Assembly (NCBI GenBank): GCA_038259365.1
Contig: JBBSOW010000044.1
Coordinates: forward strand, 1-23,909
From: JBBSOW01 sp038259365
GTDB taxonomy: Bacteria > Actinomycetota > Actinomycetes > Propionibacteriales > Propionibacteriaceae
DNA: 23,909 nucleotides
Direction: 5' to 3'
The stretch's first letter is position 1. Every line of letters starts with the position of its first letter. Made by a program: the position numbers and the translations under genes. This document shows, piece after piece, positions 6,796 through 13,910 of this stretch. Under the pieces are notes generated by a model. The model worked only from the letters and a program-made list of their open reading frames with translations, was not told the DNA's origin and did no database searches.

Positions 6796-7614
6796 TTACC
6801 GGTGCCTGGCTTCCTCGGCCAGTGCACGGCTCCGATCGCGGGCGGCCTCGATGGCCTGCATGAATCCCGACCGCACGCTGTGGCGTTCCAGCTCCCGGAC
6901 CGCGGCCGCCGTGGTGCCGCCCGGTGAGGTCACGCGCTCCCGCAGCACGGTGGGGTGCTCGCCGGAGTCCCTGAGCAGCTTGGCCGAGCCGAGCATGGTC
7001 TGTACCACCAGCTCGGTGGCGATGTCGCGCGGGAGGCCCAGTTGGACGCCGGAATCGATCATGGCCTCGACGACGTAGAACAGGTAGGCCGGGCCCGATC
7101 CCGAGACCGCGGTGACGGCGTCCTGGTAGTTCTCGGGGACCGTCACGACCCGCCCGGTGGCGCTCATGATCGTGGCCACCTCGCCGAGCTGGGCCTCGCT
7201 GGCCATGCTGCCGGCGGAGATGGCCGCCATGCCCTCGGAGACCTGGGCGGGAGTGTTGGGCATGACCCGCACGACGGCGACCCCGTCGGGCAGGATCTGC
7301 TCGTACAGGCTGGTGGCGACGCCCGCGCACAGCGAGACGACGAGGGCGTCGGGGCGGATGTTCGGGGCGATCTCGGCCATCAGCCCGGGCACGTCTTGGG
7401 GCTTCACCACGACGACGATGGTGTCCGCTTCGGCCGCCGCCGCCGCGTTCTCCGCGACGCGCACCCCGTAGCGCTGTTGCAGCTCGCGGCGACGCTCCGG
7501 GCGGCGATCGGTGACGACGATGCGGCCGGGATCCCAGCCCGCGGTCAACAACCCGGACAACAGAGTCTCCCCCATCACCCCGGTCCCCAGCAGGGCCAGT
7601 AGCTTCTCACTCAT
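6796..7614 (-). CDS. proC: Pyrroline-5-carboxylate reductase
   Basis: Catalyses the last step of proline synthesis, NADPH-dependent reduction of pyrroline-5-carboxylate. The 272-residue length is standard. The N-terminal Rossmann loop reads LLGTGVMGETLLSGL (Gly10, Gly12, Gly15). The C-terminal signature VTSPGGTTAAAVRELE, containing substrate-binding residues, is intact, and VSGSGPAYLFYVVEAM is the usual dimer-helix segment. Its ATG overlaps the stop of the upstream asd gene by four bases (7611-7614), so it is translationally coupled to aspartate-semialdehyde dehydrogenase. A proline catabolic gene (proline dehydrogenase) lies two genes further upstream under separate control. Confidence 0.97.
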   Translation of the reverse strand: MSEKLLALLGTGVMGETLLSGLLTAGWDPGRIVVTDRRPERRRELQQRYGVRVAENAAAAAEADTIVVVVKPQDVPGLMAEIAPNIRPDALVVSLCAGVATSLYEQILPDGVAVVRVMPNTPAQVSEGMAAISAGSMASEAQLGEVATIMSATGRVVTVPENYQDAVTAVSGSGPAYLFYVVEAMIDSGVQLGLPRDIATELVVQTMLGSAKLLRDSGEHPTVLRERVTSPGGTTAAAVRELERHSVRSGFMQAIEAARDRSRALAEEARHR

Positions 7615-8645
7615 CGGGCTGCCTGTCGATCCACCAGCAGTTCGGCGATCTGAATGGCGTTCAGGGCGGCCCCCTTGCGCAGGTTGTCGTTGGAGACGAA
7701 CAGCACCAGGCCCTTGTTCGGGGGCGCGGACTGATCGCGGCGGATGCGGCCGACGTAGCTCGGATCCCGGCCGGCGGCGTCGATGGGGGACGGCACGTCC
7801 ATCAGCTCGACGCCGGGGGCATCGCCGAGCAGCTCGGCGGCTTGCTCGGGGGTGAGGTCGTCGGCGAACTCGGCGTGGATCGCCAGCGAGTGCCCGGTGA
7901 ACACCGGAACGCGCACGCAGGTGCCGGCTACCAAGAGTTCGGGGGCGTGCAGGATCTTGCGAGCCTCGTTGCGCAGCTTTTGTTCCTCGTCGGTCTCCTC
8001 GCTCCCGTCGTCGACGATCGAGCCGGCCACCGCGACCACGTTGAAGGCGATGGGCTTGACGTAGGTGTTCGGGGCCGGAATCTCGACGCCGGTGCCGCTG
8101 AAGGCCAGCCGCTCGGGGTCGTGGGTGCCCGCTATCTGCGCGGCCAGCTCCGCGACGCCCGAGACCCCGGAGCCCGAGACCGCCTGGTAGGTCGCGACCA
8201 TCAGCCGGCGCAACCCGGCCGCATCGTGCAACGGCTTGAGCACCGGCATGAACGCCATGGTGGTGCAGTTGGGATTGGCAATGATGCCCTTGGGGGGATC
8301 GAGCACGTCCTCGGGGTTGACCTCGGAAACCACCAACGGCACGTCCGGGTCCATCCGCCAGCCCGAGGAGTTGTCGATGACGACGGCCCCGGCCGCGGCG
8401 ACCTTCTCGGCGAACGCCATCGAGGTGGTTTTACCCGCCGAGAACAGGGCGATGTCCAGCCCGGTGAAGTCGGCCGTGGCGGTGTCCTCGACGGTGATCT
8501 CCGCGCCCCGCCAGGGCAGCCGTTGCCCCGCGGATCGGGCCGAGGCGAAGAAGCGGATCTCCTCGACGGGAAAATCCCGCTCGTCGAGCAGGGTCCGCAT
8601 GACCCCGCCAACCTGACCGGTGGCACCAAATACTCCAACGCGCAT
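7611..8645 (-). CDS. asd: Aspartate-semialdehyde dehydrogenase
   Basis: Reduces aspartyl phosphate to aspartate semialdehyde for lysine, methionine and threonine synthesis. The 344-residue protein starts MRVGVFGATGQVGGVM, the NADP-binding loop, and has the catalytic Cys127 in ANPNCTTM. The open frame extends 39 codons further upstream, but that extension is low-complexity and has no support. ATG 8643-8645 is preceded by TAAGCT-N7 with no ribosome-binding site, fixing a leaderless start. asd is usually next to aspartokinase (lysC); here it is instead fused transcriptionally to proC through an ATGA overlap, which is unusual and may reflect a shared need for NADPH-dependent semialdehyde chemistry or simple rearrangement. 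Confidence 0.97.
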   Translation of the reverse strand: MRVGVFGATGQVGGVMRTLLDERDFPVEEIRFFASARSAGQRLPWRGAEITVEDTATADFTGLDIALFSAGKTTSMAFAEKVAAAGAVVIDNSSGWRMDPDVPLVVSEVNPEDVLDPPKGIIANPNCTTMAFMPVLKPLHDAAGLRRLMVATYQAVSGSGVSGVAELAAQIAGTHDPERLAFSGTGVEIPAPNTYVKPIAFNVVAVAGSIVDDGSEETDEEQKLRNEARKILHAPELLVAGTCVRVPVFTGHSLAIHAEFADDLTPEQAAELLGDAPGVELMDVPSPIDAAGRDPSYVGRIRRDQSAPPNKGLVLFVSNDNLRKGAALNAIQIAELLVDRQAAR

Positions 8646-8652
8646 GGGCGAC

Positions 8653-8658
8653 AGCTTA
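8653..8658 (-). promoter_or_regulatory. Leaderless -10 element of asd
   Basis: TAAGCT then GTCGCCC then ATG on the minus strand. The seven-base spacer plus ATG is identical to that before the cysteine-rich gene at 11417. No good -35 hexamer is visible. Confidence 0.6.
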
Positions 8659-8727
8659 GGCCGTTGCGGAACCTTCCCAGAACGCGTTTCACCGACTGGC
8701 CACCCCCGATCCTGCACAGCCGAACCG

Positions 8728-9558
8728 CTACAGCCAGCTGAGGCGGGGGGCCGCGAGCGCATAGCCGACGAAGGCGGCCACGTCGAGCACCGTATGCGCG
8801 ATGACCAGCGGCGCCACCCGGCGGAACCGGCAGTAGATCAGCCCGAAGATCACCCCCATGATCAGGTTGCCGATGAACCCGCCGAAGCCCTGATACAGGT
8901 GATAGGAGCCGCGCACCAGGGCACTGGTCGACAGCACGGCCACCCAGTTCCAGCCCTTTTGCCGCAGCCGGGTGAAGACGTAGCCGATCATGACGACCTC
9001 CTCCAGCGCCCCGTTCTGGAAGGCGGCCAAGACCAGGATGGGGATCGTCCACCAGTTGTCGGCCAGGTTGGCGGGTGCGACGCTCGTGTTCAGTCCGAGC
9101 GACTTGGCCGCCAGGTAGAGCCCCAACCCGGGGAGGCCGATACCGGCGGCCAGAATCAGCCCACCGAGCGCATCGCGGCCCAGCCGCAACGGGGAGACGT
9201 CCGCGCGGGCGAGGCCGAGAGCGGCCAGGCCCGAGGCGGGCCGAGGATCGAACCGCCACGGACCGATGCCGGCGGCTCCGGCGACCGTGACCGCCGGACC
9301 GACGCGCACCCACAGCAGGTAGCACACCAGCGCCACGGTGACCAACGGGAAAAGGTTGTTGAGCACCTGATAGCTCAGGTCCAGCCACGGCCTATCCGGC
9401 ACCACCGACGAGTTCATCGTGGTGGTTTGAGCCGACAGGGGCTGCGGCCGGGTCAGCTTCTCGATGATGCTCAGCACCGAATAGACCGCCGATCGCCCCA
9501 GGCTCAAGCCCAGCACGATGGCGATCTCCAGCCCGAAGCGCGGTCGGGCTCGAGTCAC
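8728..9558 (-). CDS. CPBP family intramembrane metalloprotease
   Basis: A 276-residue polytopic membrane protein of the CPBP (Abi/CAAX-prenyl-protease-like, Rce1) family. The conserved core is present: the Glu pair at 186-187 in ALEEVVMIGYVFTRL, the His220 in RGSYHLYQG and the His255 in VIAHTVLDV. Several hydrophobic segments span the whole length. Relatives in bacteria act in bacteriocin self-immunity, protein maturation or processing of membrane proteins; no partner here indicates which. The GTG start at 9556-9558 lies 17 bases after the proline dehydrogenase stop, so it belongs to the isomerase-like/proline dehydrogenase/CPBP operon. A GTG start without a strong ribosome-binding site leaves some doubt about the first residues. 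Confidence 0.9.
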   Translation of the reverse strand: MTRARPRFGLEIAIVLGLSLGRSAVYSVLSIIEKLTRPQPLSAQTTTMNSSVVPDRPWLDLSYQVLNNLFPLVTVALVCYLLWVRVGPAVTVAGAAGIGPWRFDPRPASGLAALGLARADVSPLRLGRDALGGLILAAGIGLPGLGLYLAAKSLGLNTSVAPANLADNWWTIPILVLAAFQNGALEEVVMIGYVFTRLRQKGWNWVAVLSTSALVRGSYHLYQGFGGFIGNLIMGVIFGLIYCRFRRVAPLVIAHTVLDVAAFVGYALAAPRLSWL

Positions 9559-9575
9559 CGCCGCCGCCGACCGGG

Positions 9576-10505
9576 CTACTTCTTGTCCACGAGTCCGCGC
9601 AGGAACAGCGCCAGGTTGGCGGGCTTCTCGGCCATCCGCCGCACGAGATATCCGTACCAGTCCCGGCCGTAGGGCACGTAGATGCGGACGCGATGGCCGA
9701 GTTCGCGCAACCGCAGCTGCTCCTCGGGCCGGATGCCGTACAGCATCTGGAACTCGAAGCTGTCGGCCTCCCGGTTCGTGCGGGCCGCCAGATCTTGGCC
9801 GATGGCGATCAGCCGCGGATCGTGGGTGGCCAGCATCGGGTACCCCTCGCCCTCCATGAGGATGCGCTGGCAGCGCACGTAGGCGCGATCGACCTCATGG
9901 GCTTCGGTGTGGGCGATGCCGGACGACTCGTTGTAGGCCCCCTTGCACAAGCGCACTCGCGAGCCGCTGGTGGCCAGATCCCGGCAGTCGGCCTCGCTGC
10001 GCTTGAGGTAGGCCTGGATGACGGCCCCCGTTTGGGGGAAGTCACCGCGCAGGTCGCTCAACACGCCCAGCGTGGCATCCGTGGTGGTGTAGTCTTCGGC
10101 GTCCAACGTGACGGTGGTGCCGGCGTTACGCGCCGCGGAGCAGATCCGGCGCGCGTTATCGAGCGCGATCTGGGCGCCGGAGGAGCCCAGGGACAGGCCC
10201 ATTGCCGTGAGCTTGAGCGATACCTCCGCCCGATCGGCCATGCCCGCGTCGGAGATCTGGGCGATGAGATCGAGGTAGGCCTGGACGATCTTGTCGGCCG
10301 CCGCCTCGTCGACGGTCTCCTCACCGAGGTGATCGATGGTGACCAAAAGCCCCTTGTCGACGAGTTCGCTGGTCGACTCGACGGCCTCGGCCGTCGTCTC
10401 GCCGGCGACGAAGCGGTCGACCACGGACTTGGTCAGCGGAATCGACACAGCAGTGTCCTTGATCCACTCGTTGTCGGCGACGCTCATCAATACCGATCGC
10501 AGCAT
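9576..10505 (-). CDS. Proline dehydrogenase (monofunctional, PutA/PRODH type)
   Basis: FAD-dependent oxidation of proline to pyrroline-5-carboxylate, the first step of proline use. The 309 residues hold only the PRODH barrel, without the aldehyde dehydrogenase domain of bifunctional PutA. Signature stretches are LDAEDYTTTD, VRLCKGAYNE, FQMLYGIRPEEQ and the C-terminal YVPYGRDWYGYLVRRM, which carries the substrate-binding Arg pair. ATG at 10503-10505 follows a weak GGAAGAGAG. The gene begins two bases after the isomerase-like gene ends and shares its transcript. The partner pyrroline-5-carboxylate dehydrogenase is not in the window. Confidence 0.95.
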   Translation of the reverse strand: MLRSVLMSVADNEWIKDTAVSIPLTKSVVDRFVAGETTAEAVESTSELVDKGLLVTIDHLGEETVDEAAADKIVQAYLDLIAQISDAGMADRAEVSLKLTAMGLSLGSSGAQIALDNARRICSAARNAGTTVTLDAEDYTTTDATLGVLSDLRGDFPQTGAVIQAYLKRSEADCRDLATSGSRVRLCKGAYNESSGIAHTEAHEVDRAYVRCQRILMEGEGYPMLATHDPRLIAIGQDLAARTNREADSFEFQMLYGIRPEEQLRLRELGHRVRIYVPYGRDWYGYLVRRMAEKPANLALFLRGLVDKK

Positions 10506-10507
10506 AG

Positions 10508-11335
10508 CTATTGCTCTCTTCCTTGAGCGAGATGAATGCGGGTGAACGCGAGAGACTGGGCCAACTCGACCTCGCGCCCCCGCTTACCCGCCTTACGGGT
10601 GTTGACCTCCAAGACCACGTCACCGCGGTAGCCACTCGTGGACAAGTATTGCAACAATTCGCCCGCGTGTTGGTCCCCGAGGCCGGGGAGCAGATGTTCG
10701 TCTTTCATCGAGCCCTTGCCGTCGGTCAGGTGCACGTGCTTGAGCCGGCTCCCCCACGACTTCGCCAACTCCACCGCTTGCAGCCGAGCCGTCGAGGCGT
10801 GCGAGAGATCGAGAGTCAACCAGTCGTAATCGAGCAGGGTGGGATCCCAGCCCGGGTTGTAGGCCTTGAGCTCGCCGCGGGGGCCCCGCCAGGGATACAT
10901 GTTCTCCACGCAGAAGTGCACGCCGGTTTCCGCGTTCAACCGGCGGATGCCCCGCTCGAAGTGGCGCCCGTACCCCTTCTGCCAGCGAAACGGCGGATGG
11001 ACGACCACGATCTTGGCCCCCAGCCGGTTGGCCGCTTCCGCCGAGCGCTCAAGCTTGGTCCACGGTTCGGAGCCCCACACCCGCTGGGTGACGAGCAGCG
11101 TCGGCGCGTGGATCGCCATCACCTCAACCTGGTGGCGCTGCTGAATGTCGGCGACGGCATCGATGTCGGCCGCGATCGGATCGATGCCGACCATCACCTC
11201 GACACCATCGAAACCGAGGGTGTTGGCCAGCTCGAAGGCCCGCTCGGTCTTTTCCGGATACACGCACGAGGTGGACAACCCCACTCTTGACAGTCGGCCT
11301 TCGGCCTCGGGGTGCGGCCCATCTTCATCGATCAC
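10508..11335 (-). CDS. Sugar phosphate isomerase/epimerase-like TIM-barrel protein
   Basis: A 275-residue protein of the xylose-isomerase-like/AP-endonuclease-2 TIM-barrel superfamily. Recognisable metal-site strands include FDGVEVMVG, VMAIHAP, KIVVVHPPF, HFCVENMYPW, LDLSHAST, HVHLTDGKG and VVLEVN, whose Glu, His and Asp residues usually hold divalent metal. It matches the mycobacterial Rv0498 position just upstream of proC. The start GTG 11333-11335 has both TAAGGT six bases upstream, a leaderless layout, and AAGGTGAG, which could serve as ribosome-binding site. It leads the operon with proline dehydrogenase and CPBP. Its sugar substrate is unknown, and the family also includes non-sugar enzymes. 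Confidence 0.88.
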   Translation of the reverse strand: MIDEDGPHPEAEGRLSRVGLSTSCVYPEKTERAFELANTLGFDGVEVMVGIDPIAADIDAVADIQQRHQVEVMAIHAPTLLVTQRVWGSEPWTKLERSAEAANRLGAKIVVVHPPFRWQKGYGRHFERGIRRLNAETGVHFCVENMYPWRGPRGELKAYNPGWDPTLLDYDWLTLDLSHASTARLQAVELAKSWGSRLKHVHLTDGKGSMKDEHLLPGLGDQHAGELLQYLSTSGYRGDVVLEVNTRKAGKRGREVELAQSLAFTRIHLAQGREQ

Positions 11336-11341
11336 CCGCTC

Positions 11342-11347
11342 ACCTTA
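11342..11347 (-). promoter_or_regulatory. -10 element of the isomerase-like operon
   Basis: TAAGGT followed by six bases and the GTG start on the minus strand. It faces the divergent promoter at 11404, with 56 bases between the two hexamers. Confidence 0.45.
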
Positions 11348-11403
11348 GTCCCCGATCCCTCGCCGCCCTTCCCAGCCGCCGACGAATCCGGGCCGAACGC
11401 GGC

Positions 11404-11409
11404 TAGAGT
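11404..11409 (+). promoter_or_regulatory. Leaderless -10 element of the cysteine-rich gene
   Basis: TAGAGT, then GTCGCCC, then ATG 11417. The spacer and start match those of asd exactly, and no ribosome-binding site is present. Confidence 0.6.
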
Positions 11410-11416
11410 GTCGCCC

Positions 11417-12190
11417 ATGCCCGAGGTGAGCCTGCCGTTCCCGCGGAGTTTTGTGGAGTTCGTCGATCCCAGCGCTGCCGATCAGGTGTTTCGTTGCGAT
11501 CTCACGTGGCTGACATCGACGTGGGAGTGCATCTTCGGCCGCGGTTGTCCGGGCATCTACGCCGATCGACCGGCCTACGGTTGCTGCGCCATGGGGGCGC
11601 ATCTCTCCGACGCCGACGACGAGGAACGGGTGCGCGGTCACGTCGCCTCGCTCACCCCCGACCTCTGGCAGCTCCACCGGCAAGGCCGCGGTGGCCGCTG
11701 GGTGGAAACCGATGAGCACTCCGAGCGCAAGACACGGGTCGTCGACGGAGCCTGCATCTTCATGAACCGGCCAGATTTCCATACCGGCCCCGGGTGCGCA
11801 CTGCACCTGTTGGCCGAGGCCGAGGAGGTCTCGGTCGTGGAAACCAAGCCCGACGTCTGCTGGCAACTGCCGATCCGGCGGACCTACCGCACGGTCGAGC
11901 GCGGCGACGACACCGAATACCTCGAGATCTCGATCGGCGAGTTCGGGCGCGCGGGTTGGGGCTCTGGGGGCCACGATCTGGACTGGTACTGCAGCGCGGC
12001 CACCGAGGCCCACCTGGCGCCGGAGCCGGTGTGGAAATCCGCCCGTGCCGAACTGACAGCGCTGATCGGCGAGGCGGGTTATGCGAGCCTGTCCCGGCTG
12101 TGCGCCGAGTTCGAAGAGACCGGATTCGCCCGGCACCCCGCCGACCCGGCACCCCTGGCTGGGAGATCGGCGGCGCCTGCCCCACAATGA
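11417..12190 (+). CDS. Cysteine-rich protein of unknown function (YkgJ-like zinc/iron-chelating candidate)
   Basis: A 257-residue soluble protein with clustered cysteines: Cys27, Cys38, Cys44 and the pair Cys56-Cys57 in the N-terminal third, then more in GACIFMNRPDF, TGPGCALH, DVCWQLP and WYCSAA. The pattern recalls the YkgJ-type metal-cluster domain, but I do not recognise the family firmly. The open frame starts earlier at 11312, but the ATG at 11417 is fixed by the leaderless TAGAGT-N7 layout; the earlier part is low-complexity. It is first in an operon with the glyoxalase-like gene (ATGA overlap) and the aminotransferase. A metal-cofactor or redox role is inference only. Confidence 0.8.
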   Translation: MPEVSLPFPRSFVEFVDPSAADQVFRCDLTWLTSTWECIFGRGCPGIYADRPAYGCCAMGAHLSDADDEERVRGHVASLTPDLWQLHRQGRGGRWVETDEHSERKTRVVDGACIFMNRPDFHTGPGCALHLLAEAEEVSVVETKPDVCWQLPIRRTYRTVERGDDTEYLEISIGEFGRAGWGSGGHDLDWYCSAATEAHLAPEPVWKSARAELTALIGEAGYASLSRLCAEFEETGFARHPADPAPLAGRSAAPAPQ

Positions 12191-12828
12191 GGAGCATGCA
12201 TGTCGATCATCTTTCCTACGCCGCCGAACCCGGCGGGCTCCGGGCCACCTCGGATCGACTCAGCGAATTGCTGGGCGTCGAATCCACTGACGGCGGCTTC
12301 CACGCCCGCTTCGGCACGCGCAACCGCACCATCGCGCTGAGCGAAGATCGTTACGTCGAGATCGTCGAGGTCCTGGATCATCCCGCCGCCGAGAAGGCGC
12401 CGTTCGGTCAGGTGGTGCGCGCCCGCTCGGAGCAGGGTGGCGGCTGGGTGGGTTGGGTCATCCGGCTGGTCAGCGCCAGGATGAGCACCTACGAGACTCG
12501 CCTCGGACGCGATTGCGTCCCGGGTGCTCGCACCCTGCCCGATGGCACCGTCTTGGAGTGGCGGCAGCTCGGCGTCAAGGGCACCCAGAACGATCCTCAG
12601 CTGCCCTTCTTCGTGGAATGGGTGAGCCCGTCGAGGATTCACCCCAGCCAGAACGGCTCTACCGCCGCGTTGAGGGAAATCCAGCTCGCCGGGCATCCCG
12701 AGCGGCTTTCCGATTGGCTGGGAGAATCGGAGCCGAGCGACGTCAAGCTCAGCTGGGTGACCCCCAACGGCCAGCCGGGTCTCGCCGCCGCGGTGTTCGA
12801 CACCGTCCACGGACAAGTGCGGATCTGA
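12187..12828 (+). CDS. Glyoxalase-like (VOC-type) domain protein
   Basis: A 213-residue protein starting MRSMHVDHLSYAAEPGGLRA, the beta-strand and helix opening of the vicinal-oxygen-chelate/glyoxalase-3-like fold, with HVDHLSYA supplying the usual metal His. The later IALSEDRYVEIVEVLDHP and LREIQLAGHPERLSDWLG fit repeated betaalphabetabetabeta modules. ATG 12187 overlaps the stop of the preceding gene (ATGA), and a second ATG at 12196 sits one base after GAGGAG, too close for that site, so 12187 is preferred. The aminotransferase follows ten bases later. The substrate is unknown. Confidence 0.8.
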   Translation: MRSMHVDHLSYAAEPGGLRATSDRLSELLGVESTDGGFHARFGTRNRTIALSEDRYVEIVEVLDHPAAEKAPFGQVVRARSEQGGGWVGWVIRLVSARMSTYETRLGRDCVPGARTLPDGTVLEWRQLGVKGTQNDPQLPFFVEWVSPSRIHPSQNGSTAALREIQLAGHPERLSDWLGESEPSDVKLSWVTPNGQPGLAAAVFDTVHGQVRI

Positions 12829-12838
12829 GGGTTTAGCC

Positions 12839-13900
12839 ATGACCGTGCCGATTCGTCCCGAGATCGCCGCCTTGCCCGCCTACCGCGCCGGCAAGACCCC
12901 GCCCGTGGGGCCGACGGGGAGTTCGTTCAAGCTGTCCAGCAACGAGAACCCGTTCCCGGTGCTGCCTGCGGTGCTCGACGCCATCGAACGCTCCGCGGCG
13001 GGAGTCAATCAGTACCCGGACCCGCTCAACACCGAACTCACCCAGCTCCTGTCCGACAGGCTCGGGGTGCCGGGCGCCCAGCTGTGCTTCGGCACCGGCT
13101 CCGTGGCGTTGATCTATCAGGCGCTCCAGGCGGTGTGCATGCCCGGCGACGAGGTCATCACCGCCTGGCGCAGCTTCGAGGCCTACCCCATCGCGATCGG
13201 GGTGAGCGGGGCCACCCACGTACGCGTCCCGCTGACGTCCGGCGGCGAGCACGACCTCGACGCCATGGCCGCCGCCGTCACGCCCCGGACCAAGGCGGTC
13301 CTGGTCTGCACGCCCAACAACCCGACCGGTCCCGTTGTCTCCGCGGCCGACTTCACCCGGTTCCTCGACGCCGTGCCCGCCGGCGTCCTCGTGCTGCTCG
13401 ACGAGGCCTACTACGAATTCGTGACCGATCCGAGGGCCGCCCGCGGGGAGGACTTCTTCGACCGTCGTAACGTCGTGGTGTTACGCACCTTCGCCAAGGC
13501 CTTCGGTCTGGCGGGACTGCGGGTGGGTTATGGCGTCGCGGACCCCCGCATCGGCGACGCCCTGCGCGCCACGACCCTGCCCTTCGGCGTCTCGCGCGTC
13601 GCCCAGGCCGCGGCGGTTGCCGCGCTGGGAAGCTTCGACGAGGCGATGCGGCGGGTGGAGCAGCTGATCGTCGAGAGGGAGCTTCAGCTCGCCTCGCTGC
13701 GCGAACTCGGCTGGAGCGTGCCCGATAGCCAGGCCAACTTCGTGTGGATCGACGCCGGGGCGCAGGCGGTGCCGCTGACCGAGCGGCTCGGCGAGGCGGG
13801 CATCACGGTGCGTCCGTTCCCCGACGAGGGGATCCGAATCAGCATCGGCGTGCCGGAGGCGAACGAGTTGGTCCGCGAAACTGTCGGAGCCGCGCCCTAA
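12839..13900 (+). CDS. pat: Aromatic/histidinol-phosphate aminotransferase (Pat/HisC family)
   Basis: PLP-dependent class I aminotransferase of 353 residues. Lys220 in LRTFAKAFGLAGLRVGY is the Schiff-base lysine; Asn161 in CTPNNPTG, Asp188 and Tyr191 in LLDEAYYEF, and the SSNENPF and SQANFVW stretches complete the cofactor and substrate site. The N-terminus (RPEIAALPAYRAGKT) and ITAWRSFEAYPI are closer to the actinobacterial phenylalanine aminotransferase Pat (also called HisC2) than to histidine-operon HisC, and no other his genes are nearby. Likely roles are the last step of phenylalanine or tyrosine synthesis, with some activity on histidinol phosphate. GAGGG lies seven bases before the ATG. 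It is last in its operon. Confidence 0.88.
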   Translation: MTVPIRPEIAALPAYRAGKTPPVGPTGSSFKLSSNENPFPVLPAVLDAIERSAAGVNQYPDPLNTELTQLLSDRLGVPGAQLCFGTGSVALIYQALQAVCMPGDEVITAWRSFEAYPIAIGVSGATHVRVPLTSGGEHDLDAMAAAVTPRTKAVLVCTPNNPTGPVVSAADFTRFLDAVPAGVLVLLDEAYYEFVTDPRAARGEDFFDRRNVVVLRTFAKAFGLAGLRVGYGVADPRIGDALRATTLPFGVSRVAQAAAVAALGSFDEAMRRVEQLIVERELQLASLRELGWSVPDSQANFVWIDAGAQAVPLTERLGEAGITVRPFPDEGIRISIGVPEANELVRETVGAAP

Positions 13901-13903
13901 CCT
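13898..13903 (+). promoter_or_regulatory. Leaderless -10 element of radA
   Basis: TAACCT followed by GTTGCAC and ATG 13911. The hexamer overlaps the aminotransferase stop codon. This layout picks ATG 13911 over the in-frame TTG at 13905. Confidence 0.6.
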
Positions 13904-13910
13904 GTTGCAC

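Noticed and set aside
8646..8762. 39-codon upstream extension of asd
   Set aside because: Would put residues before the NADP-binding loop, which normally lies at the very N-terminus, and overlaps the CPBP gene end.
8620..9672. Plus-strand frame of 350 codons
   Set aside because: Antisense to the CPBP gene and the asd promoter region; low-complexity sequence with no domain.
11312..11416. 35-codon upstream extension of the cysteine-rich gene
   Set aside because: It overlaps the divergent promoter and the start of the isomerase-like gene, and the leaderless signal points to ATG 11417.
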